DNA of 64,000 nucleotides from Pseudomonas pohangensis (GCF_900105995.1 NZ_LT629785.1:868001-932000), one strand, 5' to 3'; shown: positions 1 to 8,795, numbered from the stretch's first letter. Made by a program: numbers and translations. Notes: generated by a model not told the origin, from the sequence alone.

Positions 1-707
1 ATCACCACCATCGCCAGCGACAACATGATGGTCTGGTTGACGCCGGCCATGATGGTCGGCAGCGCCAGCGGCAGCTGCACCTGATGCATCTTCTGCCAGC
101 CCGAGGCGCCAAAGGCGTCGGCGGCTTCCAGCAGGTCCTTGTCGACCAGACGGATGCCCAGGTTGGTGAAGCGGATTACCGGCGGGATGGCGTAGATCAC
201 TACGGCAATCAGGCCGGGCACGCGGCCGATGCCGAGCAGCATCACCACCGGAATCAGATAGACGAAACTGGGCATGGTCTGCATCACGTCGAGGGCCGGA
301 TTGACCAGCCGGTTCAGGCGCTCCCAGCGACTCATGGCAATGCCGATCGGTAGTCCGAGCACCAGGGCCACCACGGTGCAGACGAAGATCATCGAAATGG
401 TCTTCATAGTGTTGTCCCACATGCCGAAATAGCCGATCAGCAGCAGGGTAATCAGGGTGCCGAGCACGATCTTCCACGAGCGCGAGGCGAACCAGGCAAC
501 GATCAGGATACCGCCCAGCACCAGTGGCCAGGGCGAGCGGGTCAGCAGGTGTTCGGAAAACAGCAGGAAGTCGCGCAAGGGGTCGAACATGCGCTCGATT
601 GTTTCGCCGTATTCGCGGGTAAAGTTGCGAAAGCCGCCGTCTACGGCGCGGCGCATGGCGCTGAGTTGTTCAACGCCCATGGCGGGAAAATCATCTAGCC
701 AAGACAT
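1..707 (-). CDS. ABC transporter permease, glycine betaine/proline/choline type (3' end outside window)
   Basis: Inner-membrane permease of an osmoprotectant importer. The reverse-strand frame starts at the ATG at 707 (MSWLDDFPAMG) and stays open for about 235 residues to the window edge, so the C-terminus is missing. Several hydrophobic segments follow a soluble N-terminus (for example PWPLVLGGILIVAWFA), and the second half has the ProW/BPD_transp_1 look, with the stretch MSRWERLNRLVNPALDVMQT followed by PSFVYLIPVVMLLGIGRVPG. The substrate-binding protein lies immediately upstream at 914-1981 on the same strand, so this is one operon; an ATPase gene is expected beyond position 1. Choline, betaine or proline cannot be separated from sequence. 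The family call is firm. Confidence 0.9.
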   Translation of the reverse strand, partial: MSWLDDFPAMGVEQLSAMRRAVDGGFRNFTREYGETIERMFDPLRDFLLFSEHLLTRSPWPLVLGGILIVAWFASRSWKIVLGTLITLLLIGYFGMWDNTMKTISMIFVCTVVALVLGLPIGIAMSRWERLNRLVNPALDVMQTMPSFVYLIPVVMLLGIGRVPGLIAVVIYAIPPVIRFTNLGIRLVDKDLLEAADAFGASGWQKMHQVQLPLALPTIMAGVNQTIMLSLAMVV

Positions 708-784
708 AAGAAAACCTGGGTTGAGGAAGTAACTAAAGGTGATGTGCCGGTGACGTGTCAGGCAAGACCTGTGGTGGGCGGATG

Positions 785-846
785 GGGTGGGCTTTAGCCC
801 ACCGTTGTGGCTCGCGTAGGTATCGGTGGGCTGAAGCCCACCCTAC
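785..846. repeat. GTGGGCTTCAGCCCACC-type inverted repeat
   Basis: Two palindromes, GGTGGGCTTTAGCCCACC and GGTGGGCTGAAGCCCACC, are separated by about 25 bp and end in CCCTAC. They lie between the binding-protein and permease genes. The same element recurs near 15.7, 21.1, 21.7, 25.1, 29.6 and 55.3 kb. Confidence 0.85.
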
Positions 847-913
847 GATCGCCCTGCACCCGGGTGTTTAGCCGACAGGAGACCGGCACATAGCCAGGAT
901 CAACTGCAGAAGA

Positions 914-1981
914 TCAAAGTGCAGCCTTGACCTTTTCGGCGACTTCCGGAGCTACCCAGGGCGTCCAGATTTCCGGCTGGGACTTGAGGAAGTGGCGTGC
1001 AGCATCAGTGCCGGTAGCTTGGTTGTCGCTCATCCATGCCAGCTGCTGGTTAACCGTGGCGTTGCTCCAGGCACGCTTGTTCAGGTAGTCCACTGCAGGG
1101 CCGCCGGCTTTTGCAAAACGGTCGGTAACCACGGTGAACACTTCGGCACGCGGCCAGTCACTCTTCTGCGGGTCGGCACAGTCAGCCTTGGTGTTGCAGG
1201 GCCAGACTTCCTTGTTATAAGGCACGCCGGCATCCAGCTTGACCATGTCGTACTTGCCGAGGATCGACGTCGGTGCCCAGTAATAGCCCAGCCAGCCTTC
1301 GTTGCGCTCGTAGGCCTTGGCGATCGAGCCATCCAGGCCGGCAGCCGAACCGGTATCGAGCAGGATGAAGTCCTTATCGGCAGCGCCATAAGCCTTGAAC
1401 GCATTGCCGGTGGTCAGCTGGCAGTTCCAGCCGGACGGACAGTTATGCACGACGCCCTTGCCTTCCTGCTCGGCCGAGGGGAACAGCTCCGGGTGCTTGA
1501 GCGCATCATCGATGGTCTTGATCGACGGGTTGGCTTCAGCCACGTACTTGGGTATCCACCACCCTTCAACACCACCATCGCTGAGGGCTTCGGCGGCGTA
1601 ATGCAGGCGGCCATCTTTCACTGCCTTTTCCAGCGGCTCGCGGACGGCATTGATCCAGGCTTCGGGTGCTACATCCGGCTTGCCCTTTTCCATCATGGCA
1701 GTCAGGGTCGGCATGGTGTCACCCGGTACCAGTTCGACTTCACAGCCGTAACCATTGGCAAGGATGAATTTGTCGACATTGGCCAGCAGTTCGGCGGACT
1801 GCCAGTTCATATTGGCCACCGTGACCTTGCCGCAGGCTTTATCAGCAGGGGCCGTTGCGGCAGTCGTTGTTGCGGCAGGCGCTGTTGCGCTGGCTGCCGG
1901 GGCTTCTTCTTGCTTGCCGCAGGCGCTGAGCGCGAGGGCGGAAGCGAGCAGGGCTAGAGACAGTTTTGTCGTCTGGTTCAT
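914..1981 (-). CDS. Glycine betaine/choline-type ABC transporter substrate-binding lipoprotein
   Basis: Periplasmic ligand-binding lipoprotein of the importer whose permease is at 1-707. I start it at 1981 (MNQTTKLSLALLASALALSACG): GGAGAA lies just upstream, and the lipobox LSAC sits where a type II signal peptide needs it. A longer reading to 2083 adds 34 unrelated residues. A low-complexity Ala/Thr linker (about residues 23-52) follows the lipidated Cys. The OpuAC/ProX-like fold follows, with the early motif VTVANMNWQSAELLANVDKFIL and many Trp residues that in this family form aromatic cages for quaternary amines. Length 355 aa is usual. The ligand is inferred from family only. Confidence 0.88.
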   Translation of the reverse strand: MNQTTKLSLALLASALALSACGKQEEAPAASATAPAATTTAATAPADKACGKVTVANMNWQSAELLANVDKFILANGYGCEVELVPGDTMPTLTAMMEKGKPDVAPEAWINAVREPLEKAVKDGRLHYAAEALSDGGVEGWWIPKYVAEANPSIKTIDDALKHPELFPSAEQEGKGVVHNCPSGWNCQLTTGNAFKAYGAADKDFILLDTGSAAGLDGSIAKAYERNEGWLGYYWAPTSILGKYDMVKLDAGVPYNKEVWPCNTKADCADPQKSDWPRAEVFTVVTDRFAKAGGPAVDYLNKRAWSNATVNQQLAWMSDNQATGTDAARHFLKSQPEIWTPWVAPEVAEKVKAAL

Positions 1982-2331
1982 AGGGTCTTCTCCGGGTTCG
2001 AGTGGGGGTTCCACCGACGCGTTGCGCCACTGGTGCTGCATGCACACCCAAGGACCTGAAGATAAGAACGAACGCTGCTGCAAGGCTAACTGACCAGCCG
2101 CTCAACCAACAGGGCGTTGGGTTGAACTGGACGTTACCTTAACGTCACAGGCCGTTTTGCGCAAATGCTGCAGCCTGCAAGAAGCTGCTGAAAGCCGTAT
2201 TTTAGAAGGCGTTCGCTATATTTTCAGTGTTTTTAGCGTAAGCCGTATATGGGCTGATCAGGCCGGTTCCGCACAGCCGGCGCTGGGCCTGGATGGTTGC
2301 AAGGCGACTTTGCGAAACCATAGGCGTGGCC

Positions 2332-2361
2332 GTGCCGGATTGCCTGAAGCCCTTCCGGCAC
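2332..2361. repeat. 8-bp inverted repeat downstream of the DUF533 gene
   Basis: GTGCCGGA at 2332-2339 pairs perfectly with TCCGGCAC at 2354-2361. It lies in the gap 1982-2422, which otherwise holds no convincing gene. Function unknown; it may help terminate transcription coming from the DUF533 gene. Confidence 0.4.
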
Positions 2362-2389
2362 GCCCTGCATCAGGCGGCGTGCACGATAC

Positions 2390-2416
2390 GCGCAGTCAGC
2401 GTGCCGCTGACTGCGC
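2390..2416 (-). terminator. Strong hairpin just after the DUF533 gene
   Basis: A perfect 12-bp stem (GCGCAGTCAGCG / CGCTGACTGCGC) with a 3-nt loop lies 7 bp beyond the stop codon of the DUF533 gene. There is no clear U-tract, so it may be a terminator, an mRNA 3'-end stabiliser, or both. Confidence 0.5.
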
Positions 2417-2422
2417 AGACCA

Positions 2423-3118
2423 TCAGGCCACTGACCGCTGTACTTGAGCTTCCAGTTCCTGCTTGAGTGCGGGCGCCAGTTGCAGCTGCCGCGCCAGTTC
2501 ATCCAGATAGGCACGTTCCATGAAGTGCTGCTGGTCGACCATCAGCAGGCTGGCCAGATACATCTCGGCGGCCATTTCCGGGCTGCTGGCGGCGCGTGCC
2601 ACTTCGCCCGGATCCAGCGGCTTGTTGAGCTCTGCCGCCAGCCACTGCTGCACTTCATGATCCTGGGTCAGCTTGCTGAACTCACCCTCGATTAGCTGGC
2701 GTTCGCGATCATCGATATGGCCATCGGCCTTGGCGGCCGCTACCAGCGCACGAAGAATCGCCTGGCTGTGCTGCTCGGCCTGCGGGGCCGGCAGGCGGTC
2801 GAGGGTCTGTGGTTCGCTGGCCGGCGTGCTGCCCTGCTGCGCCTGCCAGTTGCCATAGGCTTTGTAGGCCATCACGCCGAGCGCTGCCAGACCACCATAA
2901 GTCAGGGCGTTGCCACCGACCTTGCGTACGGTCTTGTTGCTGCCCAGCAGCAAGCCCAGCGCGCCGGCAGCCAGTGCGCTGCCGCCGGCACCGCCGAGCA
3001 GGTCGGTGAGGCCGCCGGCTGCTCCGGCCGGATTATTGCCCGCCTGTTTGGCAGCATTGTCCTGCAGCAGGCTTTGTCCGGATTTGAGTAACTGGTCGAG
3101 TAGGCCACGGGTAATCAT
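2423..3118 (-). CDS. DUF533 / YebE-family inner-membrane protein
   Basis: A 231-aa protein of the YebE (DUF533) family, function unknown. The N-terminus (MITRGLLDQLLKSGQSLL) is followed by a Gly/Ala-rich stretch and hydrophobic segments (about residues 40-90, including ALAAGALGLLLG and GGLAALGVMAYKAYG). The C-terminal half is soluble and helical and resembles the TerB-like fold (ILRALVAAAKADGHIDDRERQLI, about residues 122-145), an acidic motif typical of this family. It appears monocistronic, with a strong hairpin after the stop. Family call is good; role is not known. Confidence 0.85.
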   Translation of the reverse strand: MITRGLLDQLLKSGQSLLQDNAAKQAGNNPAGAAGGLTDLLGGAGGSALAAGALGLLLGSNKTVRKVGGNALTYGGLAALGVMAYKAYGNWQAQQGSTPASEPQTLDRLPAPQAEQHSQAILRALVAAAKADGHIDDRERQLIEGEFSKLTQDHEVQQWLAAELNKPLDPGEVARAASSPEMAAEMYLASLLMVDQQHFMERAYLDELARQLQLAPALKQELEAQVQRSVA

Positions 3119-3247
3119 TGCAGGCGCTCCAGTGAGTCGATGGATAGAGACTGTAGGGCTGCAATCGTAAAATATCCGCTGCTGCCGAGGGTGTTCGGGA
3201 TTGCTTCGGGATGTTGCCCACTGCCAAGGTGATGGCTAGTCCGAAGG

Positions 3248-4006
3248 TCAGTGGGTTGTCGCCGCCGGCCGATGGTTGAAGGCAAAGATCATCAGGACAA
3301 TTACCAGCATCAGCGCTGCCGAGGCCGAGTAACGGCTCAGTTCCAGGCCGCCGCTAGTGTAGGGCTTGTCGAGAAAGTCGCCGACTACCGCGCCCAGTGG
3401 CCGGGTCAGAATGAAGGCCGCCCAGAACAGCACGGTGCGGGAGATTTTTGTCCGGTAGTAGGCCACGGCAATGGCGGCCAGCAGCCCGCCGAAGATCAGC
3501 GCACTGGCCAGATAGCCCAGGCCTTCGGTATCGGCTACCCAGTCACCGAGGGCGGTGCCCAGGGTTTGCGAGAACATGATGGTGACCCAGTAGAAGATTT
3601 CCGATTTGGGCGAACTGACCGTGTCCACGGCGACCGAGCCGAGTGTCTGCTTCCAGACCAGCAGCGAGCTCAGCAGCAATCCCAGCAACAGCGCCGAACC
3701 GCCGGCATAACCGATACCCAGCGAGCGGTCGGCATAGTCGGCGAGGGTAGTGCCGACCGTGGTGGTGGCGATGATGGTCGCCCAGTAGGTCACCGGATGG
3801 AATTTCTTCGAATACATCTGGAAGCTCACGGCGACCATGAATATGGCACCGAAGATGGCGGTGCTGAGCAGGTAGCCCAGTCCCATGGACATGGACAGCG
3901 CATCACCGCCGGTTTCGCCCAGTGTTGTCGCGAATATCTTGATCACCCAGAAGATCAGCGTGACTTCCGGAACCTTGCTCAAGGCCTGTTTTACTTCTGT
4001 GTTCAT
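3248..4006 (-). CDS. DUF347-repeat multispanning membrane protein (COG4705-like)
   Basis: A 252-aa integral membrane protein made of four similar units. Each contains a Thr/Gly/Asp motif at the start of a helix pair: TLGETGGDALS, TVGTTLADYAD, TLGTALGDWVAD and PLGAVVGDFLD. This four-fold repeat with two helices per unit is the hallmark of the DUF347 family. The start (MNTEVKQALSKVPEVTLIFW) is at 4006. The conserved acidic residue in each repeat, buried between helices, suggests a transporter-like core binding a cation, but that is inference and no substrate is established here. The gene stands alone between gaps on the minus strand. Confidence 0.8.
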   Translation of the reverse strand: MNTEVKQALSKVPEVTLIFWVIKIFATTLGETGGDALSMSMGLGYLLSTAIFGAIFMVAVSFQMYSKKFHPVTYWATIIATTTVGTTLADYADRSLGIGYAGGSALLLGLLLSSLLVWKQTLGSVAVDTVSSPKSEIFYWVTIMFSQTLGTALGDWVADTEGLGYLASALIFGGLLAAIAVAYYRTKISRTVLFWAAFILTRPLGAVVGDFLDKPYTSGGLELSRYSASAALMLVIVLMIFAFNHRPAATTH

Positions 4007-4245
4007 GTATTACCCCTGAATGAGTGGATGCAGCGGGGGCAATTGTTCAAGGGCGCTCGTCAATTCGCTGTGAAGCAGAAATGAATTTATGGTGAGCAGC
4101 GATTACTGAAGCAGTGGGCTGTTCGCGGATTAGCAATGCCAGTCGGAAACCGCATTGGCTGCGGGTTGCGCAATGGCATGGCAGCTGGCGCAGCACCCGG
4201 ACCAATGCTTGAAGCCAGGGGCCGCTGCCAGATCGTCAGCGCCAC

Positions 4246-4284
4246 CCGGTTTTCTGGCAGCTGTTCCTTAAACCAGAAAACCGG
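4246..4284. repeat. Perfect 12-bp inverted repeat downstream of the channel gene
   Basis: CCGGTTTTCTGG at 4246-4257 pairs with CCAGAAAACCGG at 4273-4284 around a 15-nt loop, 15 bp beyond the stop of the channel gene at 4299. It could act as a terminator although no U-run follows. The rest of the gap 4007-4298 holds nothing I recognise. Confidence 0.5.
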
Positions 4285-4298
4285 CTAGTTTCAACGGC

Positions 4299-5366
4299 TC
4301 AAGGCTCGCCCAGATAGAGCCGCTGCACCTTGATCCAGTCGTCGCCGCTCACCGCCCGCAGCAGTTCGAGATTAAGCCGCTCGCGATAGGGGCTGCCATT
4401 GGCCAGCGCGAATGCGTAGGACTGGTTCTCGAAGGTACCCGGCAACAGACGCAGACCACCACCGCCCATCTCGCCGTTGCGGTACTGCATGATCGGCAGG
4501 TCATAAACCACCGCTTCAGCGTCACCCTGTTGTACCGCAAGCATGGCTTCCATCAGGTTGGGATAATTGCTGTGGCGTATACGCTGGCTTTCCAGATACA
4601 GCGACCCGGAGGTCTTGTCGACACTGGCGACATGGGCGCGGCGCAGGTCCTCGGGGCCCTGAATGCCACCTTGCAGGTTACCCACGGTCAACATGCTGGC
4701 CACAGCAGCAGTAAAGGTCGACACCATGATCAAACCGGCGAACATCCACACCAGGCCGACCAGGCGTCCGCCCAGGGTGACTGGCGCTTTATCGCCATAG
4801 CCAACGGTGGTCATAGTCACTGCCGCCCACCAGAAACTTGAGCCCAGTCCCTGCACCGGCGAACCGCCAAACTGCTCCTGATTCCTGTGACGCTCGAACA
4901 GCCAGAGCACCGCGCCGACCAGCATCAGCAAGAGCGCCAGGCCGAAAATCAGGGTGAAGAATTGCCAGGACAACAGCCCTTTCAGGACTCCCCAGCCGCC
5001 GCCCTCACTGCTGCGCGGCACACCAATGGCCAGGCCGGTACGGTAGAACGGATGGGTAAAGTCGAAACGCTCCTCGCGTTCGGCGGTCATGGTCAACGCG
5101 CCTACCACCACATCCAGCTGGCCGTCTTCAAGGCCGGGGAGCAAACGATCAAACGGCATGGGCAGCAGTTCAAAGCGATAACCGGCCTTGTCGGCAATGC
5201 TGTTCCATAAATCAATGCTGATACCGCGCCAGCTGCCATCCGGCTCCTTGATGACGAAGGGCGGTACTTCGGTAATGCCTACCCGCAACAGCGGTTCATC
5301 CGGCTGCGCAGCCGTTGCATGCAGCCCCAGCAGTGCCAGCCATAGAAAGATCAGAACTCTCAGCAT
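4299..5366 (-). CDS. GluR0-like ligand-gated potassium channel
   Basis: A prokaryotic ionotropic-glutamate-receptor-type channel. Order in 355 aa: a cleavable signal peptide ending near TAA-QP; the first lobe of a type 3 solute-binding domain (LRVGITEVPPFVIK, then FDFTHPFY); a membrane helix near residues 130-155; a pore loop with the K+ selectivity filter TTVGYGD near residue 190; another helix; then the second ligand-binding lobe (GGIQGPEDLRRAHVASVDKTSGS). The binding domain being split by a TVGYG pore is diagnostic of GluR0-like channels. The likely ligand is an amino acid, unproven. It appears monocistronic. Confidence 0.88.
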   Translation of the reverse strand: MLRVLIFLWLALLGLHATAAQPDEPLLRVGITEVPPFVIKEPDGSWRGISIDLWNSIADKAGYRFELLPMPFDRLLPGLEDGQLDVVVGALTMTAEREERFDFTHPFYRTGLAIGVPRSSEGGGWGVLKGLLSWQFFTLIFGLALLLMLVGAVLWLFERHRNQEQFGGSPVQGLGSSFWWAAVTMTTVGYGDKAPVTLGGRLVGLVWMFAGLIMVSTFTAAVASMLTVGNLQGGIQGPEDLRRAHVASVDKTSGSLYLESQRIRHSNYPNLMEAMLAVQQGDAEAVVYDLPIMQYRNGEMGGGGLRLLPGTFENQSYAFALANGSPYRERLNLELLRAVSGDDWIKVQRLYLGEP

Positions 5367-5554
5367 GTATTACTCCCCTGTTTATCTGGCATCAGGGTAA
5401 CAAAAACTGCCTGGTAGCCCTGCAATCACGCCTGCCAGCGCAATGCTGAACAGCCATACAGGTCATTTCCTCTTGCCGGTAAGCAGCGCTGCCAGGCTTG
5501 TTCGGCTGCGCGCCGGGCAACTTCCTCCACCCGGCCAGGGTTGCGAGTGAGCGC

Positions 5555-6547
5555 CTAGGCGGCGCTGATGCTCTGCAGGATGTTCCCGGCGGCCATGCGT
5601 CCGCTGAGCCAGGCGCCTTCCACGCGTCCGGCCTGGCACCAGTCGCCACAGGCGAACAGGCCCCGTTGTGCATCGGCGAGGGTGCCGAAACCGCTGTCTG
5701 CTGCCGGCCGGGCATACAGCCAGCGCTGCGCCAGGCTGAAATCGGCAGCGGGCAGGGTAGTGCCGAGCACGCTGCCGAAGGCTGCCGACAGTTGTTCGAT
5801 TGCGCTGTCAGGGGACAGGTCCAGATGCTGACGGGTCCACTCGCTGCTGGCGTGCAGTACCCAGCTGTCGATGGCGCCGCCTCGTTGCGGCTTGCTCGCG
5901 TTGCGCGCGATCCAGGCCAGCGGGTTGTCCTGAACAAAGCAGGCCTGCATGGGGGTGGGCAGGGCTTGCTGGAAGCCCAGAGCCACGGCCCACACCGGTT
6001 GCATGGCGGTAGCCGCCGCCTGTGCTGCCAGTTCGGGAGCGGCGGCCAGCAGCGGGCTGGCCTGGGCGGCCGGGGTGGCCACCAGCACATGGCTGAACGG
6101 GCCATGCAGCTGGCCATCGGCATCCAGCAGTTGCCAGTGCTGGTCGCCGCGAAAGACTTCACAGATACGTGTGGCGAAGCGCACCGGCAATTCGCCGAGC
6201 AGGCCGCGAGTCAGGGCGCTCATGCGCGGCGTGCCGACCCAGCGCGTCTGCTCATCGGCCGACACTTGCAGCCGGCCCTGGCGGAACTGGTACAGCTGTG
6301 GCGACCAGGGTGCGATCCAGCCCTGTTTTTGCCAGTCCGTCACCGCCCGGCAGAAGTCCGGATCACGGGCGGTGAAGTACTGCCCGCCGAGGTCAAGCTC
6401 GCCGAACGGGCTACGCTTGCTGGACAGGCGTCCGCCACTGCCGCGGCTCTTGTCGAACAATTGCATGGCATGCCCGGCCTCATGCAGCGTACGGGCGGCA
6501 GCCAGGCCGGAAATTCCGGCGCCGATGATGGCAATGTGCGCTTGCAT
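5555..6547 (-). CDS. Renalase-like FAD-dependent NAD(P)-binding oxidoreductase
   Basis: A 330-aa flavoprotein. The N-terminal dinucleotide-binding motif GAGISGLAAARTL (residues 8-20) is followed by the FAD-contacting stretch KSRGSGGRLSSKR and by LDLGGQYFTARD, the pattern of bacterial renalases. These oxidise dihydro-isomers of NAD(P)H, removing inhibitory forms. A late FAD-contacting segment, FACGDWCQAGRVEGAWLSGRMAA, is also present. It is transcribed away from the SDR/hemH genes across a shared palindromic promoter (6582-6628), suggesting co-regulation with them. Amine oxidase is the broader alternative annotation. Confidence 0.85.
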   Translation of the reverse strand: MQAHIAIIGAGISGLAAARTLHEAGHAMQLFDKSRGSGGRLSSKRSPFGELDLGGQYFTARDPDFCRAVTDWQKQGWIAPWSPQLYQFRQGRLQVSADEQTRWVGTPRMSALTRGLLGELPVRFATRICEVFRGDQHWQLLDADGQLHGPFSHVLVATPAAQASPLLAAAPELAAQAAATAMQPVWAVALGFQQALPTPMQACFVQDNPLAWIARNASKPQRGGAIDSWVLHASSEWTRQHLDLSPDSAIEQLSAAFGSVLGTTLPAADFSLAQRWLYARPAADSGFGTLADAQRGLFACGDWCQAGRVEGAWLSGRMAAGNILQSISAA

Positions 6548-6581
6548 GGCGATTCCTGTTGGCGAGGTGAGTGAAAGTTAT

Positions 6582-6628
6582 TTGACTAAAATTGTACAAA
6601 GTATTTAATCTGTACATGATTTAGTCAA
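6582..6628. promoter_or_regulatory. Divergent promoter/operator: 47-bp inverted repeat
   Basis: TTGACTAAA-ATT-GTACA (6582-6598) is mirrored by TGTACA-TGAT-TTTAGTCAA (6611-6628; arms share TTGACTAAA and TGTACA). Each arm contains a -35-like TTGACT. On the plus strand TTTAAT lies 16 bp downstream; on the minus strand AATACT lies 17 bp downstream. Two promoters therefore overlap face to face, one for the flavoprotein (start 6547) and one for the SDR (start about 6689). The TGTACA-containing arms recall MerR-family LitR/CarH-type sites, which is inference. Confidence 0.6.
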
Positions 6629-6688
6629 GCCGATCCGCTTTGCCACTAGCCTGCGACAAGCCCGATAACCGACCCTGAGGAAATGACC

Positions 6689-7588
6689 ATGCAGATCCTG
6701 ATTACCGGTGGCACCGGCCTGATCGGTCGTGCGCTATGCAGCTACTGGCTGCAGCAGGGGCATCAGCTAACGGTCTGGAGCCGCAGCCCCGAGCGGGTGG
6801 CTTCGCTGTGTGGCGCGAAGGTGCGTGGCATCGGCCAGTTACAGGAGTATGGCGAAGGTGCGCTGGATGCGGTGGTCAATCTGGCCGGTGCGCCGATCGC
6901 CGATCGTCCCTGGACCGCCCGGCGCAGGCAGCTGCTGTGGGACAGTCGGATCACCCTCACCGAGCAACTGGTGGCCTGGCTGGCGACCCGCGAGCATAAA
7001 CCGCAGGTCCTGGTATCCGGCTCGGCCGTGGGCTGGTATGGCGATGGCGGTGAGCGCGAGCTGGATGAACAGCAGGCGCCGGTCACCAGCGACTTTGCCA
7101 GTCAGCTATGCCAGGCCTGGGAAAACTCGGCGTTGATGGCCGAAGCGCTGGGTATCCGCGTGGTGCTGGTGCGTACCGGGCTGGTGCTGACTGCCGATGG
7201 CGGCTTTCTCAAGCGCCTGCTGCTGCCGTTCAGGCTCGGTCTGGGCGGGCCGATAGGTAGTGGCAAACAATGGATGCCGTGGATTCATCTGCAGGATCAG
7301 GTGGCACTGATCGACTTTCTGCTGCGCCAGGAGGCGGCCAGCGGGCCGTATAATGCCTGCGCCATGCAACCGGTGCGCAATGCAGCCTTCACCCGCGCAT
7401 TGGCCAAAGCCCTGCATCGGCCTGCATTCATGCGGGTGCCGGGCGTGGCGTTGAAGCTGGGCATGGGCGAGTTGTCGGGGTTGTTGCTGGGTGGTCAGTG
7501 TTGCCATCCGGTGCGCCTGCTGGAAGCGAATTTCGCCTTTCGATTCAATACACTGGAGGACGCCCTGGGCGACCTGCTATGCAGATGA
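6689..7588 (+). CDS. TIGR01777-family SDR epimerase (YfcH-like)
   Basis: NAD(P)-dependent extended short-chain dehydrogenase of the TIGR01777/YfcH family, which ends in a DUF1731-type C-terminus; substrate unknown. Visible parts: the Rossmann motif TGGTGLIGRAL near the start, NLAGAPIADRPW, and the family catalytic-site region SGSAVGWYGDGG. I prefer the ATG at 6689 because GAGG at 6677-6680 is 8 nt away; an in-frame ATG at 6683 is too close to it. The protein is 299 aa. It shares the divergent palindromic promoter with the renalase-like gene and is followed 91 bp later by hemH. Older annotation calls such proteins cell-division inhibitors, which is weakly founded. Confidence 0.85.
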   Translation: MQILITGGTGLIGRALCSYWLQQGHQLTVWSRSPERVASLCGAKVRGIGQLQEYGEGALDAVVNLAGAPIADRPWTARRRQLLWDSRITLTEQLVAWLATREHKPQVLVSGSAVGWYGDGGERELDEQQAPVTSDFASQLCQAWENSALMAEALGIRVVLVRTGLVLTADGGFLKRLLLPFRLGLGGPIGSGKQWMPWIHLQDQVALIDFLLRQEAASGPYNACAMQPVRNAAFTRALAKALHRPAFMRVPGVALKLGMGELSGLLLGGQCCHPVRLLEANFAFRFNTLEDALGDLLCR

Positions 7589-7679
7589 ATTTGGCCCGGG
7601 CATGTTCAACGCTCTCTCACCGCAGGGCTGAGGGGAGTACCCGACTGAACCTTTTTTACTGTTTCAACAAGGACTGCGC

Positions 7680-8705
7680 ATGACTCAACAAGCTCTTCTG
7701 CTGGCCAATCTGGGTTCCCCGGCCAGCACCTCGGTGGCGGATGTGCGCAGTTACCTCAACCAGTTTCTGATGGATCCCTATGTCATCGACCTGCCGTGGT
7801 TTGTGCGGCGGCTGCTGGTCTCGCTGATCCTGATCAAGCGTCCGGCCCAGTCGGCCCATGCCTACCAGTCGATCTGGTGGCCTGAGGGTTCGCCGCTGGT
7901 GGCAATCAGCCGGCAACTGACCGAGGCCATCCGTCCGCTGTGGACCCGGGGGCCGGTGGAGCTGGCCATGCGTTATGGCGAGCCGTCGATCGAAACCAGC
8001 CTGCGCCAGCTGGCGGGTCAGGGTATTACCAGCGTCACCTTGGCGCCGCTGTATCCGCAGTTTGCCGACAGCACCACCACCACTGCGCTGGTCGAGGCGC
8101 AGCGGGTGATTGCGCAGCACAAGCTGCCGATCAAACTATCTGTGTTGCAGCCTTTTTATGACCAGCCCGAGTATCTCGATGCGCTGGCCGAAAGCGCCCG
8201 GCCTTATCTGCAGCAGGGTTTCGACCATCTGCTGCTGAGTTATCACGGCCTGCCGGAGCGCCATCTGCACAAGACCGACCCGACCGGCCAGCATTGCCTG
8301 AAGTCGGCCGACTGCTGTCAGCGCGCTGCGGGCAAGGTGCTCGACAGCTGCTACCGCGCCCAGTGCTACAGCGTCAGCAATGCCTTTGCAGCCCGTGCCG
8401 GTCTGCGCCCCGATCAGTGGTCGGTATCCTTCCAGTCGCGGCTGGGCCGCGCCAAGTGGATCGAACCCTATACCGAGGCACGACTGAACGAGCTGGCGGG
8501 GCAGGGGGTGAAGAAGCTGCTGGTGATGTGCCCGGCGTTTGTCGCCGACTGCATCGAGACGCTGGAGGAAATCGGCATTCGTGGCCGTGAACAGTTCATT
8601 GCCGCCGGTGGCGAGGACCTGCAGCTGGTGCCCTGTGTGAATACCCATCCGCAGTGGGTGGACGCGCTGGCGAAGATCTGTGCGCGGGTGCCGCAAGCGC
8701 TCTGA
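7680..8705 (+). CDS. hemH: Ferrochelatase
   Basis: Inserts Fe2+ into protoporphyrin IX, the last step of protohaem synthesis. The 341-aa protein begins MTQQALLLANLGSP, the family N-terminus, after an AAGGA ribosome site. The active-site stretch LLLSYHGLPERH, with the metal-handling His, is near residue 186. The C-terminal region has VMCPAFVADCIETLEEI, the conserved segment with the proximal acidic residues. The Cys pairs in HCLKSADCCQRA (about residue 205) and DSCYRAQCY are notable and might be cluster ligands in some family members; not certain. Probably co-transcribed with the SDR upstream. Confidence 0.95.
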   Translation: MTQQALLLANLGSPASTSVADVRSYLNQFLMDPYVIDLPWFVRRLLVSLILIKRPAQSAHAYQSIWWPEGSPLVAISRQLTEAIRPLWTRGPVELAMRYGEPSIETSLRQLAGQGITSVTLAPLYPQFADSTTTTALVEAQRVIAQHKLPIKLSVLQPFYDQPEYLDALAESARPYLQQGFDHLLLSYHGLPERHLHKTDPTGQHCLKSADCCQRAAGKVLDSCYRAQCYSVSNAFAARAGLRPDQWSVSFQSRLGRAKWIEPYTEARLNELAGQGVKKLLVMCPAFVADCIETLEEIGIRGREQFIAAGGEDLQLVPCVNTHPQWVDALAKICARVPQAL

Positions 8706-8795
8706 TCGCGCATTCTTTGCGTGTGCGCTACTTGTCCGGCGTGGCGCCGATCAGTAAGGTTGCGCACCTCAATTTAAAAACGCTGGAGCCAAGCC

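Noticed and set aside
2157..2447. A 96-aa plus-strand ORF in the gap between the binding-protein and DUF533 genes.
   Set aside because: No ribosome site, no recognisable motif, and it runs into the hairpin and antisense end of the DUF533 gene.
6004..6018. A second ops-like sequence, GGCGGTAGCCGCC.
   Set aside because: It lies inside the renalase-like gene, on the non-coding strand, and departs from the consensus after GGCGGTAGC.
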